From the NCBI RefSeq assembly GCF_019916025.1, contig NZ_CP079737.1, positions 1,984,001 through 2,048,000 of the forward strand: a stretch of DNA of 64,000 nucleotides, in the 5' to 3' direction. The DNA is from Paraclostridium bifermentans. GTDB lineage: Bacteria; Bacillota; Clostridia; Peptostreptococcales; Peptostreptococcaceae. A program made the position numbers and the translations under genes. The notes beneath the pieces are model-generated. The model was not told the DNA's origin. It saw only the letters and a program-made list of their open reading frames with translations, and searched no databases. This document shows, piece by piece, positions 9,052-17,575 of the stretch (positions are counted from its first letter, which is position 1; each line of letters opens with the position of its first letter).

Positions 9052-9077
9052 TTAATCATAAACTCCTTAAACATAAA
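9052..9077 (-). repeat. Conserved 26-bp motif upstream of the lipoprotein gene (copy A)
   Basis: Read on the plus strand, TTAATCATAAA and TTAAACATAAA are repeated with a 15-bp period. The 26-bp stretch matches 20243-20268 at 23 of 26 positions; only short homology is seen at 22535-22549. It overlaps the U-run of the terminator and lies ~45 bases upstream of the lipoprotein ATG. A TATAAT-like -10 follows (minus strand, ~9027-9032). Operator, UTR element or second promoter part are all possible. Confidence 0.7.
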
Positions 9078-9119
9078 AAAGGGACGTTACCTTCTGTTAA
9101 AAGATAACATCCTCTTTTT
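9073..9119 (-). terminator. Terminator of the GHKL kinase operon A
   Basis: Minus-strand hairpin pairing AAAAGAGGATGTTATCT with AAGGTAACGTCCCTTTT (with G-U pairs), followed by TTTTTT. Its 5' arm also contains the proposed -10 box of the downstream promoter. Confidence 0.75.
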
Positions 9120-9170
9120 TGAGCATCAATATATATGACCCAACTAGTAGGTTAATCGACTCAACTGTCA
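9101..9170 (-). promoter_or_regulatory. LytTR-type direct repeat plus promoter for the lipoprotein operon (copy A)
   Basis: Plus-strand GACCCAACTAGTA (9137-9149) and GACTCAACTGTCA (9158-9170) are direct repeats with a 21-bp period and 9 of 13 matches. On the minus strand the second reads ACAGTTGAG, close to the AgrA box ACAGTTAAG. Downstream on the minus strand come TTGATG (9124-9129), a 17-bp spacer and TATCTT (9101-9106). The same arrangement with identical spacing occurs at 20292-20361. It overlaps the 3' end of the kinase gene. Direct binding by the neighbouring LytTR regulator is inferred. Confidence 0.6.
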
Positions 9171-10528
9171 GTATTTTGATTGAGTGGTATGTATATATTT
9201 ATCATAAATTTATTTTTTTCATCTTCAAATAATATTTCTCCATTGTATTTTTCTAAAGATGATTTAATACTTTGAATTCCAATTCCATGCATGAATTTAT
9301 CTATTTTATCAGTTAATAATATATCTTTATAAATTTTAACACTATTAACTTTACTATTTTCACATTTAATTATAAAAAATGATTTTATTACAGTTCCTTT
9401 AATTCTGATATACTTATCAATCTTTTCATCACTTATTTTATCACATGCTTCTATTGCATTATCTAAAATATTATCAAATATGCTAGATACATCTATCGGT
9501 TTTATAAAGTTAACTTTTGAAAAGTTTATATCACATGTAAAGTTAATTCCTTTATTTGTACATAATTTGCTTTTTTCATTTATTATAATATCAAGTATCA
9601 TATTACCTGTATTGTAAATAAATTTAAACTCTTTAATTTCATCATTTAAATTACTAATATATTCATCAACTTCTAAACTATTATTTTTAAGATTATCTAT
9701 ACAACAAATATGATTATTTATATCGTGATAAAGTTTTTTAACCTTCATATGAGATTCTTGAATGCTCAAATAATATTTATATTGCATGTCTAACTTGTTT
9801 TGCATTAGTTCATTCTGAGTTTTTAATTTATTTTCTTTTAATATTTGTCTAAATAATAATATAAGAACTATACTACTAGCTAATATTAACTTTGGAGTTA
9901 AAAGAAAATCAAATACATATTTTTCTGAATATAATTTGCCAAATTTCTCAAACTTGTAAAATATATAATTTCCAACTATACTGATTGAGTTAACTGATAA
10001 AGCAAATAATAAGTATATATAGTTTCTTTTTTCGCTATCAAATAATTGTAACCGACGATTTAAAAACCTAATTGTATTGTAGGTAAATAAAATAACCAAA
10101 TTAATAGATATATCAACTTTTAAACGTTCAAAGTTAGATACTAAAAGTGCCCCTTCAGATGAAATAACACTACCTGTAATTATAAAAAATAAAACCCTTT
10201 CTAATAGATAATTCTTAATCAAATCGTAATATACATTAAATAAACAAAATAAAAGTATATATTTAACATATCCTATCTTATAAAAATAATTATAGTATAT
10301 TCCAAAAACAATGAATAATATAGCATCAATTAAATTATTGCTATTATTACCACTAATTTGATCTATATTATAGAATCTAGCTATAATATAAATTAATAAC
10401 AATAAAATATAGAATACAATTTTTTCATTTTCTTTTCCTTCTTTTTTATAAGTTAATATACCTTTTAGTATAAAAAAACGTATAAATATTGATAAAATCA
10501 ATAATAATTCTTGTGTAAAATTTAGCAT
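9161..10528 (-). CDS. GHKL sensor histidine kinase, AgrC/VirS type (system A)
   Basis: A 455-residue membrane kinase. About six or seven hydrophobic helices occupy residues 1-228, a coiled linker follows, then the phospho-acceptor block LYHDINNH with His268. The HATPase_c_5 domain shows the N-box SIFDNILDNAIEAC and G-box HGIGIQSIKSSLEKYNGEI. It phosphorylates a LytTR regulator in response to an outside signal, often a peptide. The gene overlaps the regulator gene by 7 bp. No agrB/agrD-like genes are nearby, so the signal is probably not an agr-type cyclic peptide made at this locus. It is a clear paralogue of the kinase at 20389. Confidence 0.88.
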   Translation of the reverse strand: MLNFTQELLLILSIFIRFFILKGILTYKKEGKENEKIVFYILLLLIYIIARFYNIDQISGNNSNNLIDAILFIVFGIYYNYFYKIGYVKYILLFCLFNVYYDLIKNYLLERVLFFIITGSVISSEGALLVSNFERLKVDISINLVILFTYNTIRFLNRRLQLFDSEKRNYIYLLFALSVNSISIVGNYIFYKFEKFGKLYSEKYVFDFLLTPKLILASSIVLILLFRQILKENKLKTQNELMQNKLDMQYKYYLSIQESHMKVKKLYHDINNHICCIDNLKNNSLEVDEYISNLNDEIKEFKFIYNTGNMILDIIINEKSKLCTNKGINFTCDINFSKVNFIKPIDVSSIFDNILDNAIEACDKISDEKIDKYIRIKGTVIKSFFIIKCENSKVNSVKIYKDILLTDKIDKFMHGIGIQSIKSSLEKYNGEILFEDEKNKFMINIYIPLNQNTDS

Positions 10529-11235
10529 ATTATATCACCAAGAAATTTTAGGAATTTAGTCTTAACATCTTTATATCTATATCTACTAACAGGTATTTCT
10601 TCTCCACTTTCCAATATCGCAATATTTGACTTTATATTTTCTACATAATTTAAATTAACTATAAAGCTTTTATGACATCTTACAAATTGGTCTAAATTTA
10701 AATCTTTTTCTATTTTTTCTAAACTGTATCTTACTTCGAAATTTTTGTTTATAGTATGTATTAGCATGTCCTTTTTTTGGACTTCTATATAAGTTATTTC
10801 ATTTGAATTAATCTTATATGTATTAGACTTATTCTTTATTATTATATAATTATGTTTATTTAATTTGATTTCTTTAATACATGTTAATAAATGTTTCTTT
10901 AACTCTTCGAAATTTATAGGTTTTAATAAGTATCTGTAAGCTTTTACCTCATACCCGTCTTGTACATAGTCTATTAAAGATGTTATAAATATTATTTCCA
11001 TTTTACTTCCTAATTGCCTAATTTTTCTCGCAACATCCATCCCATTAATATTGTCCATTTTTATATCTAAAAGTAAGATATCTACATCTTTTAAATTAGC
11101 TTCTAATAGTTCTTCTCCAGAGCAATATTTGCTTACTTCATGTTCTATATTTTCTTTATCTAATATAGTTTTAATGTAGTTTTCTATTAAAAGTCGCATC
11201 TCTAGTTCATCTTCACAAATTGTTATTTTAATTAT
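10522..11235 (-). CDS. LytTR-family response regulator (system A), apparent ATA start
   Basis: REC domain with phospho-acceptor region DILLLDIKMDN, then a LytTR DNA-binding domain (EITYIEVQKKDM and FVRCHKSFIVNL). The first ATG at 11197-11199 would remove the first beta strand and the acidic cluster CEDE needed for Mg binding. The frame continues upstream to ATA at 11233-11235, which aligns with the ATG of the paralogue at 22430 and follows a GGGGAGGGG ribosome site; no ATG, GTG or TTG lies between the upstream stop and the internal ATG. The coordinates here assume the full 237-residue form from ATA (or a neighbouring ATT). It overlaps the kinase gene, is last-but-one in the ABC operon, and the output site is probably 9137-9170. 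Confidence 0.8.
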   Translation of the reverse strand: MIKITICEDELEMRLLIENYIKTILDKENIEHEVSKYCSGEELLEANLKDVDILLLDIKMDNINGMDVARKIRQLGSKMEIIFITSLIDYVQDGYEVKAYRYLLKPINFEELKKHLLTCIKEIKLNKHNYIIIKNKSNTYKINSNEITYIEVQKKDMLIHTINKNFEVRYSLEKIEKDLNLDQFVRCHKSFIVNLNYVENIKSNIAILESGEEIPVSRYRYKDVKTKFLKFLGDIIC

Positions 11236-11272
11236 AATCCCCTCCCCCTACACTTTTATCTATTAAGTAATT

Positions 11273-12877
11273 TTACCTCATATTAAAGGTCTTTTTAAAT
11301 AAAATTAAGTCTACTATTAAAATAACGATTAGATACATACTTACTGCTAATCCCCCTATAAATGAAATAAGTAAATGAATACCTCCCATAATAAGTATTA
11401 AAAACATCATTAAGTAATCCTCTACTATTCCTTCATTTTTTTTAAGAACATTAATTGGTCGAGAAAAAGGCATCCCTTTATCTAGTGTTTTAAATGTGAT
11501 TATTATGATAAATACTGCAACTAAAAATGTAATTATTATATGTGGTATTATAATAAATTTATAAAAATATATAAAGACTATAGATTGAATTAAATAAAGT
11601 GGAAGTATTAAATTAGCCAAGCAAGCTTTAATAGATGCCTTATGTACATTCATTTTATTTTTTATATTTATTGTTTTATATATGTATGATGCTTTATAGT
11701 TTTTAGAATACTTTAGAACTATCATTATTTTAGGAATTATCACTAAAGAAAAATATAAAAACATATACATATATGAACTTATGTATTTTTCATTCTTGTC
11801 AAAGATCATATATATCGGGTATACATAGTAAAGTCCAATAGTTGGATAGACTTTATTTTTAAAATCTCTATCCTTTTTCATTATATTAGAAATAAAGTTG
11901 AAAAAAATTCTCTCTTCTTTATCTTTACATATAATTTTGCTTATTGTCATTGTAACATCATGCTTTTTTATATTTTTACTATAGCTTTCATCACTAAGCT
12001 TTTGAAGTTTGTTTTCAAATAATGGGGTAAATCTTATATATATTAAAATTGATATTATAGGTATCACAAAAGCTAAAAAAGAAAGTATCCCCAATGTTCT
12101 ATTTATATTTCCTGTTGTTATTATTTCAAGTGGAGCTGCAAACCAAAAAGGTGGTAAAATATAGGTTGCTATCCCTAAGTCAACGTTATTAAATATATTT
12201 ATGCTTTGTGATATATTAATTACGAATATATATGCAACGCTAAATACCATTGTAACTATAATCTGTATAATACTAATTACATCTTTAAGCCTTTCTCCCT
12301 TGAATAGTTTTAATATAAATAAATAAACTAGTCCAGATAGAATTATCATAAAAATATCTATAAGTAATATTTCTATTAAAAATACCAAAGAAAAAATTAA
12401 GCCATACTTTATTGATGCAATTATTGCAAACCCACTTAATGATATACTTATGCTTATCATATATATTAAAATATGAGTTATTTTAGATGCATTTAATGTT
12501 TTTAGACTTATACCTTTTGTAGCTAATATCCCTTTATCTTTTATATCTAGTATTACAGATGAAAAATCTGATATAAATGTTGTAATCATAAAAAACATAA
12601 ACATAGAAAAGTATAAAGCCATAGCTGTGAATATATTTTGGCTGTTTATTATAATAATCATCATACATAATCCAATAATTGCATATACTATTTGCATTAT
12701 TCTATATTGATTTGAAGATTCTTGATATTGATTATTATTTAACAAATTAGATGTTTTCCTGGAATCTATAGTTAACTTTGTACTTAGTATTAGTCTCATA
12801 TCATCATAATCAACTCCTAATTTTTCATATAAAAATCTAAATTTATCAAGTATCTTTAGCGAAATAAAATTTTGCAT
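11273..12877 (-). CDS. ABC transporter permease, multi-span, export type
   Basis: A 534-residue integral membrane protein with about 12-13 hydrophobic segments and a cytosolic N-terminus of ~60 residues. There are no FtsX-type large outer domains. It starts 3 bp after the ATPase gene stop, which identifies it as the permease of that transporter. It resembles the poorly characterised ABC-2-like permeases associated with peptide or lantibiotic resistance and export in Firmicutes; I cannot place it in a named family. The LytTR regulator and GHKL kinase follow in the same operon, so it is likely coupled to system A. Confidence 0.7.
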   Translation of the reverse strand: MQNFISLKILDKFRFLYEKLGVDYDDMRLILSTKLTIDSRKTSNLLNNNQYQESSNQYRIMQIVYAIIGLCMMIIIINSQNIFTAMALYFSMFMFFMITTFISDFSSVILDIKDKGILATKGISLKTLNASKITHILIYMISISISLSGFAIIASIKYGLIFSLVFLIEILLIDIFMIILSGLVYLFILKLFKGERLKDVISIIQIIVTMVFSVAYIFVINISQSINIFNNVDLGIATYILPPFWFAAPLEIITTGNINRTLGILSFLAFVIPIISILIYIRFTPLFENKLQKLSDESYSKNIKKHDVTMTISKIICKDKEERIFFNFISNIMKKDRDFKNKVYPTIGLYYVYPIYMIFDKNEKYISSYMYMFLYFSLVIIPKIMIVLKYSKNYKASYIYKTINIKNKMNVHKASIKACLANLILPLYLIQSIVFIYFYKFIIIPHIIITFLVAVFIIIITFKTLDKGMPFSRPINVLKKNEGIVEDYLMMFLILIMGGIHLLISFIGGLAVSMYLIVILIVDLILFKKTFNMR

Positions 12878-12880
12878 AGC

Positions 12881-13657
12881 CTACACCTCTTTTAATATAG
12901 ATATAAATTTTTCGGCAAGTTCTTTATGTTCACTAAAGCCTGTAAGTTGATTAAATATTTGTTCTAGAGATTCTTCATGCACACGTTCTTTTAAGTCATT
13001 AAAGTTACCATCTGCAACTATTTCTCCATTATTTAATAACACTATTCTGTCACTTATTTTTTCTACAACTTCCATAATATGTGATGAGTAAAAAATTGTC
13101 TTACCTTCTTTTTTCAAGCTTATCATAATTTCTTTTATTATCATTACACTATTTGCATCTAACCCACTTAGCGGTTCATCCAAAAATAGTATATCTGGAT
13201 TGTGTATTAAGCTTGAGATTATAACTACCTTTTGCTTCATACCCTTTGAAAAAGATCCAATTCGTGAGTTATATGCATCTTGTATGCCTAAGACATCCAT
13301 CAGTTCGTATGCTTTTTTATCTGCAGTATCGTATTCTAACCCATAAAGCTGACCTATAAATGTTAAATACTCTCTCGCAGTTAAACATTCATACACTTCT
13401 GCCATCTCTGGTACATAACCTATCTTTTTTTTATATTTTTCATCTCCAGTTGATATGTCTTCTCCAAAAACCTCAACTACACCTGTATAACCCTCAACTA
13501 GTCCTAAAATTATTTTGACAGTTGTACTTTTCCCAGCTCCATTTGGCCCTATATATCCTACGATACTCCCCTTGTCTATCTCTAAATCTATACCTTTTAA
13601 AACTTCTTTCCCTTCGAAGTTTATTTTCAAATTTTTTATAAATATTGCCTTATCCAT
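12881..13657 (-). CDS. ABC transporter ATP-binding protein
   Basis: A 258-residue ABC ATPase: Walker A GPNGAGKST (~residue 38), Q-loop replaced by the usual GYVPEMAEVYE segment, signature variant FSKGMKQK, Walker B ILFLDEPLSGLD and H-loop SSHIME. It energises the permease 3 bp downstream. The FSKGMKQK signature and length fit the ABC-2 exporter group (antibiotic, peptide or lipid export). It is the first gene of an ABC-permease-regulator-kinase operon driven by a good sigma-A promoter at 13700-13728. Confidence 0.9.
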   Translation of the reverse strand: MDKAIFIKNLKINFEGKEVLKGIDLEIDKGSIVGYIGPNGAGKSTTVKIILGLVEGYTGVVEVFGEDISTGDEKYKKKIGYVPEMAEVYECLTAREYLTFIGQLYGLEYDTADKKAYELMDVLGIQDAYNSRIGSFSKGMKQKVVIISSLIHNPDILFLDEPLSGLDANSVMIIKEIMISLKKEGKTIFYSSHIMEVVEKISDRIVLLNNGEIVADGNFNDLKERVHEESLEQIFNQLTGFSEHKELAEKFISILKEV

Positions 13658-13699
13658 AACTGCTCCCCTTAGTACTTTTTATTTTACATATTTTTCCAA

Positions 13700-13728
13700 A
13701 TTATACCATATAGATTATTTTCATTCAA
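13700..13728 (-). promoter_or_regulatory. Sigma-A-type promoter of the ABC/LytTR operon A
   Basis: Minus strand TTGAAT (13723-13728), 17-bp spacer, TATAAT (13700-13705), ~43 bases upstream of the ATPase ATG. Confidence 0.75.
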
Positions 13729-13789
13729 ATTTCAAAATTGTTTCTTTTTTAGATGGTTTTTTCAATTAGTAATTAAAATTGCTCACATT

Positions 13790-13825
13790 AAAAAGAGATA
13801 TTAGACTATATTTCTAATACCTCTT
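13790..13825 (-). terminator. Hairpin with U-tail between ABC-F gene and ABC operon
   Basis: Minus strand AAGAGGTATTAGA pairs with TCTAATATCTCTT, followed by TTTTT. It is the second of two hairpins downstream of the ABC-F gene; the ~85 bp between them could encode a small RNA, which I cannot support further. Confidence 0.6.
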
Positions 13826-13908
13826 AATCAACTTTATAATATATCTTACTACAAATAAATCAGTATAATATATATATATTTATTGCTATGATATAATCCA
13901 CATTTAAG

Positions 13909-13944
13909 TAAAAATGTATTGACTATTTAGCCAATACATTTTTA
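13909..13944 (-). terminator. Terminator of the ABC-F gene
   Basis: Perfect 12-bp stem AAAAATGTATTG/CAATACATTTTT overlapping the stop codon region of the ABC-F gene. Confidence 0.85.
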
Positions 13945-15516
13945 TGGAGTCTCAATTGTAGAGTATATTTTAAAGTTTTCACAATTTAGTACATCACTTA
14001 CAATATCTTTATAAAAATCACGCTCATGACATACTAAAATCAAACTGCCTTTATACTCTTTTAATGCTTTTTTAAGTTCATTTTTTGCATCTATATCTAA
14101 GTGATTTGTTGGTTCATCTAAAATTAATATATTACTTGGTCTATTCATAAGTTTACACAGTCTAATCTTTGATTGCTCTCCTCCGCTTAGTATACTTATT
14201 TTACTATCTATATGCTCGTTAGTTAGCCCACATCTGGCTAGCATACTTCTAATTTCATATCTATTACACTTATAAAATTCATTCCATATTTCTTCCAAAG
14301 CAGTATTGTCATTTTCTATTTTTATTTCTTGTTCAAAATATCCTATTTCTTGATGTTCTCCAATTTTTATATTTCCACTTATAGGTATATTAATTCCAAT
14401 TAGACTTTTTAATAAGGTTGTCTTTCCTATTCCATTTGAACCAATTATGGCTATCTTTTGGCCTCTTTCCATTTTTATATTTATAGGCTTACTTAACGGC
14501 TTATCGTACCCTATAATTAAATCTTTTGTCTCAAATATAAGCTTTGCTGATTCCTTAGATTCCATAAATTTAAATTTTGGCTTTGGCTTATGTTTTGCTA
14601 TTTCTATTCTATCAATTTTATCTAGTTTTTTTTGTCTAGACTTTGCCATGCCACTTGTTGATGCCCTTGATTTATTTTTTGCAATATATTCTTCAAGCTT
14701 AGAAATTTCCTCTTGCTGTCTATTATAAGCGGCCCTTAATTGAAGTTTATTGGCTTCATATGATTTCATAAAACTTTCATAATTACCCACATATCTTGTT
14801 AGTGATTTATTTTCAAGATGACATATTATATTTACAACACTATTTAAAAAATCTAAATCATGTGATATTAATATAAATGCATTTTCATAAGATTGTAGAT
14901 ATTTTTTTAACCATTCTATATGATTTTCATCTAAATAGTTTGTAGGTTCATCTAATAGTAATATATCTGGTTTCTCTAAAAGTAATTTTGCTAATAATAC
15001 TTTAGTTCTTTGACCTCCACTTAATTTTGAAACATCTTTGTCTAAGCCAATATCTCTAAGGCCTAAACCAAGTGCTACTGATTCTACTTTTGAATCTATA
15101 CTATAAAATTCATTCTTAATTAAAATTTCTTGTAGATCATTAGTTTTTTCAATAGCTTTCGTAATTTCTCCCATATCCATTGAAGCCATTTGATTATATA
15201 TATTATTAAGTTTACATTCCATATCAAATAGATTATGAAATGCTTCCTTTAAAGTATCTCTTATAGATTTTCCTTCTTTAAGATGAGTGTGTTGGTCTAA
15301 ATATCCAACATTTATTTTGCTACTCCAATGTATATTTCCACTATCAGGTATTATTTTATTGGTGATTATATTCATAAAAGTTGACTTACCTTCACCATTT
15401 GCTCCCACAAGTCCTACATGTTCTCCTTTTAATAATCTAAAATATATACCTTTAAATATATCTCTATCTCCAAACCCATGGCTCATATTTTCAACTGTTA
15501 AAATGCTCATTTTCAT
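13942..15516 (-). CDS. ABC-F family ATPase (YfmM-type translation factor)
   Basis: A 524-residue soluble protein with two ABC domains in tandem and no membrane part. Domain 1 has GANGEGKST, LSGGQRTK and ILLLDEPTNYLD; domain 2 has GSNGIGKTT, LSGGEQSK and ILILDEPTNHLD. They are joined by a charged helical linker (~residues 230-300, containing GMAKSRQKKLDKI), the P-site tRNA interaction motif region. The N-terminus SHGFGDRDIFKGIYFRLLKGEHVGLVGANGEGKST looks like Bacillus YfmM, a ribosome-associated ABC-F. A role in ribosome rescue or translation is likely; antibiotic protection is possible for ABC-F proteins but not indicated by a recognisable resistance subtype. Confidence 0.85.
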   Translation of the reverse strand: MKMSILTVENMSHGFGDRDIFKGIYFRLLKGEHVGLVGANGEGKSTFMNIITNKIIPDSGNIHWSSKINVGYLDQHTHLKEGKSIRDTLKEAFHNLFDMECKLNNIYNQMASMDMGEITKAIEKTNDLQEILIKNEFYSIDSKVESVALGLGLRDIGLDKDVSKLSGGQRTKVLLAKLLLEKPDILLLDEPTNYLDENHIEWLKKYLQSYENAFILISHDLDFLNSVVNIICHLENKSLTRYVGNYESFMKSYEANKLQLRAAYNRQQEEISKLEEYIAKNKSRASTSGMAKSRQKKLDKIDRIEIAKHKPKPKFKFMESKESAKLIFETKDLIIGYDKPLSKPINIKMERGQKIAIIGSNGIGKTTLLKSLIGINIPISGNIKIGEHQEIGYFEQEIKIENDNTALEEIWNEFYKCNRYEIRSMLARCGLTNEHIDSKISILSGGEQSKIRLCKLMNRPSNILILDEPTNHLDIDAKNELKKALKEYKGSLILVCHERDFYKDIVSDVLNCENFKIYSTIETP

Positions 15517-15621
15517 TCCTCGTTTCTTGCATTAATTTTCATATTAAAATCATAACATTTTAAAATATAGTAACCAAGTTTATAAATACTTCTGTAATAA
15601 TATAGACTTTTTAAGTTATAC

Positions 15622-15674
15622 AAATAGAAAGTGTCTCAAATAATTATAAAAATCATTTGAGACACTTTCTATTT
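15622..15674. terminator. Intrinsic terminator after the CD3324-family gene
   Basis: Nineteen-base arms (core AGAAAGTGTCTCAAA and its complement) with A/T-runs; it overlaps the stop codon at 15673. Confidence 0.9.
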
Positions 15675-15948
15675 ATATAATTTGTTTTTCTTGTCTAATA
15701 ATTCTTCTAATACTATTTTCAGTAAGGTAGTAGTGCTTAGTAAGTTCTTTAATAGATATACCTTCTTTATACTTGTTAAAAATCTCTATATTTCTTTTCT
15801 TTAAATCATTCTTACTTCCACTATTCTCTCCCCAAGATTTTTTGTTACTAGACTTTCTAGGTATATATAAATATCCACCATCTATATATTCTTGAATTAA
15901 TTCAATAATATCTTCAGGTAATATATTTTGTGCTTTTTCGTATTTCAT
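15673..15948 (-). CDS. CD3324-family helix-turn-helix protein (Mor-like)
   Basis: A 91-residue protein: an N-terminal block KYEKAQNILPEDIIELIQEYI, then GGYLYIPRKSSNKKSWGE and a C-terminal helix-turn-helix (ISIKELTKHYYLTENSIRRII). This matches the small CD3324 family of putative regulators common in Clostridia and related to Mor/C-type activators. Targets are unknown. Ribosome site AGGAGCGAG precedes the ATG. Upstream lies a leader with a 15-codon reading frame and a hairpin/pseudoknot-capable segment, so expression is likely controlled after initiation. Confidence 0.8.
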   Translation of the reverse strand: MKYEKAQNILPEDIIELIQEYIDGGYLYIPRKSSNKKSWGENSGSKNDLKKRNIEIFNKYKEGISIKELTKHYYLTENSIRRIIRQEKQII

Positions 15949-15989
15949 GATTCTCGCTCCTATTTACTTTTTAGTTCGTAAATAATTAA

Positions 15990-16081
15990 GCAAAGACTGC
16001 ACAAAACAACTTAACCGAATTTAATCTCGGCTCCGAACAAAGTTTAGTTCTGTATATATATTACAGTCTTTGCATGGAGCC
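15990..16081 (-). ncRNA. Putative structured leader RNA (hairpin with pseudoknot) of the CD3324-family gene
   Basis: On the minus strand GCAAAGACTG (16064-16073) and CAGTCTTTGC (15990-15999) are a perfect 10-bp inverted repeat enclosing 64 nt. GGCTCC just upstream (16076-16081) can pair with GGAGCC inside the loop (16029-16034), making a pseudoknot; an alternative small hairpin CCGA/TCGG shares two of these bases. It lies ~40 nt upstream of the CD3324-family ATG. I do not recognise a known riboswitch class. The rest of 15949-16358 holds an apparent promoter region and no other gene. Confidence 0.5.
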
Positions 16082-16108
16082 AGAAACAATAACTAGTTTA
16101 TTCTGCAT
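16061..16108 (-). CDS. Putative 15-residue leader peptide
   Basis: Minus-strand ATG at 16106-16108, eight bases after AAAGGGG, opens a 15-codon frame (MQNKLVIVSGSMQRL) ending in TAA at 16061. Its last codons are the 5' arm of the 10-bp stem and cover the pseudoknot half GGCTCC, so a ribosome translating or stalling here would melt the structure. That layout is typical of leader-peptide attenuation. It is too short to be certain of, and the peptide itself is not recognised. Confidence 0.45.
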   Translation of the reverse strand: MQNKLVIVSGSMQRL

Positions 16109-16358
16109 GAATAACACCCCTTTATATTAATAATTTATATTTTTATATTATGCATAGAATACATCACATAAATTATATCATCTGTATTGGTAGTATTCAA
16201 AGGTCATAAATAATTCTGTATTAAATTTGACCATATAATACTTAGTTTTTATATATAATTGTACACTCCATAAAGTTAGAATTATATATAAAAACTTCAA
16301 AAATAATATAAAATATGATTCAGATATCTAAAATTTAAAATCAGTGCTTCTTACAAAA

Positions 16359-16595
16359 TTAATCTACTAACTTCCAAAATCCTGTTTTAGGTGTTACAAA
16401 TAATTCATTTCCATCAAACTCTTTATATTCAGTACATCCTCTTTTTAATATTTTTTGTACTATAAAACTTGACTCAGCCATTCCCGAATGTATCAGCATT
16501 TTAGCTAATTTCCCAAATCTCATTTCTCCATTTTCTTCTAATATATCTATTATCTTAGCTTGTATTTCCTGTATTTGCTGTTTAGTATACTCCAT
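16359..16595 (-). CDS. Small hypothetical protein, possibly winged-helix
   Basis: A 78-residue soluble protein with an excellent ribosome site (AAAGGAGA, 8 bases from ATG), which supports it as a real gene. Two helices (QIQEIQAKIIDILEENG, MRFGKLAKMLIHSG) followed by a short beta-rich end resemble a small winged-helix fold, but no family is recognised. It has no clear operon partner. The 250 bp between it and the ABC ATPase gene hold a hairpin (16793-16820) and a stop-riddled stretch that may be a gene remnant. Confidence 0.55.
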   Translation of the reverse strand: MEYTKQQIQEIQAKIIDILEENGEMRFGKLAKMLIHSGMAESSFIVQKILKRGCTEYKEFDGNELFVTPKTGFWKLVD

Positions 16596-16792
16596 GATCT
16601 ATCTCCTTTAATCTTATCTTTATATCTATATTAACAAAATACCTATACAAATTAAAGTTTAAAGTTCTATCTAATCCCGAACATCCTAGAAAGTTCTCTA
16701 AATTCCTAATCTTTTGAGTCCATTTATCAAATATATCTAAATATTTCTTGCTAATTCATAAGCATCCCAAATAGCATACATTATTATTAATT

Positions 16793-16820
16793 TAGAGGGA
16801 GTCGTAAATACGCCCCTCTA
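16793..16820 (-). terminator. Hairpin downstream of ABC ATPase B
   Basis: TAGAGGG/CCCTCTA stem with an inner GTA/TAC pairing, 33 bases after the ATPase stop; the U-tail is weak, so termination strength is uncertain. Confidence 0.5.
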
Positions 16821-16852
16821 TTTCTGTTATTTTAGTATATACGCTTTAACTA

Positions 16853-17533
<681 letters not shown>

Positions 17534-17575
17534 AACTCTCTGCTCCCTCATTGTTACTTTATACTCTTTTTAAAT

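Noticed and set aside
13826-13909. Small RNA gene between two hairpins
   Set aside because: Tandem hairpins and AT-rich -10-like sequences are present, but there is no conserved structure or clear promoter to support it.
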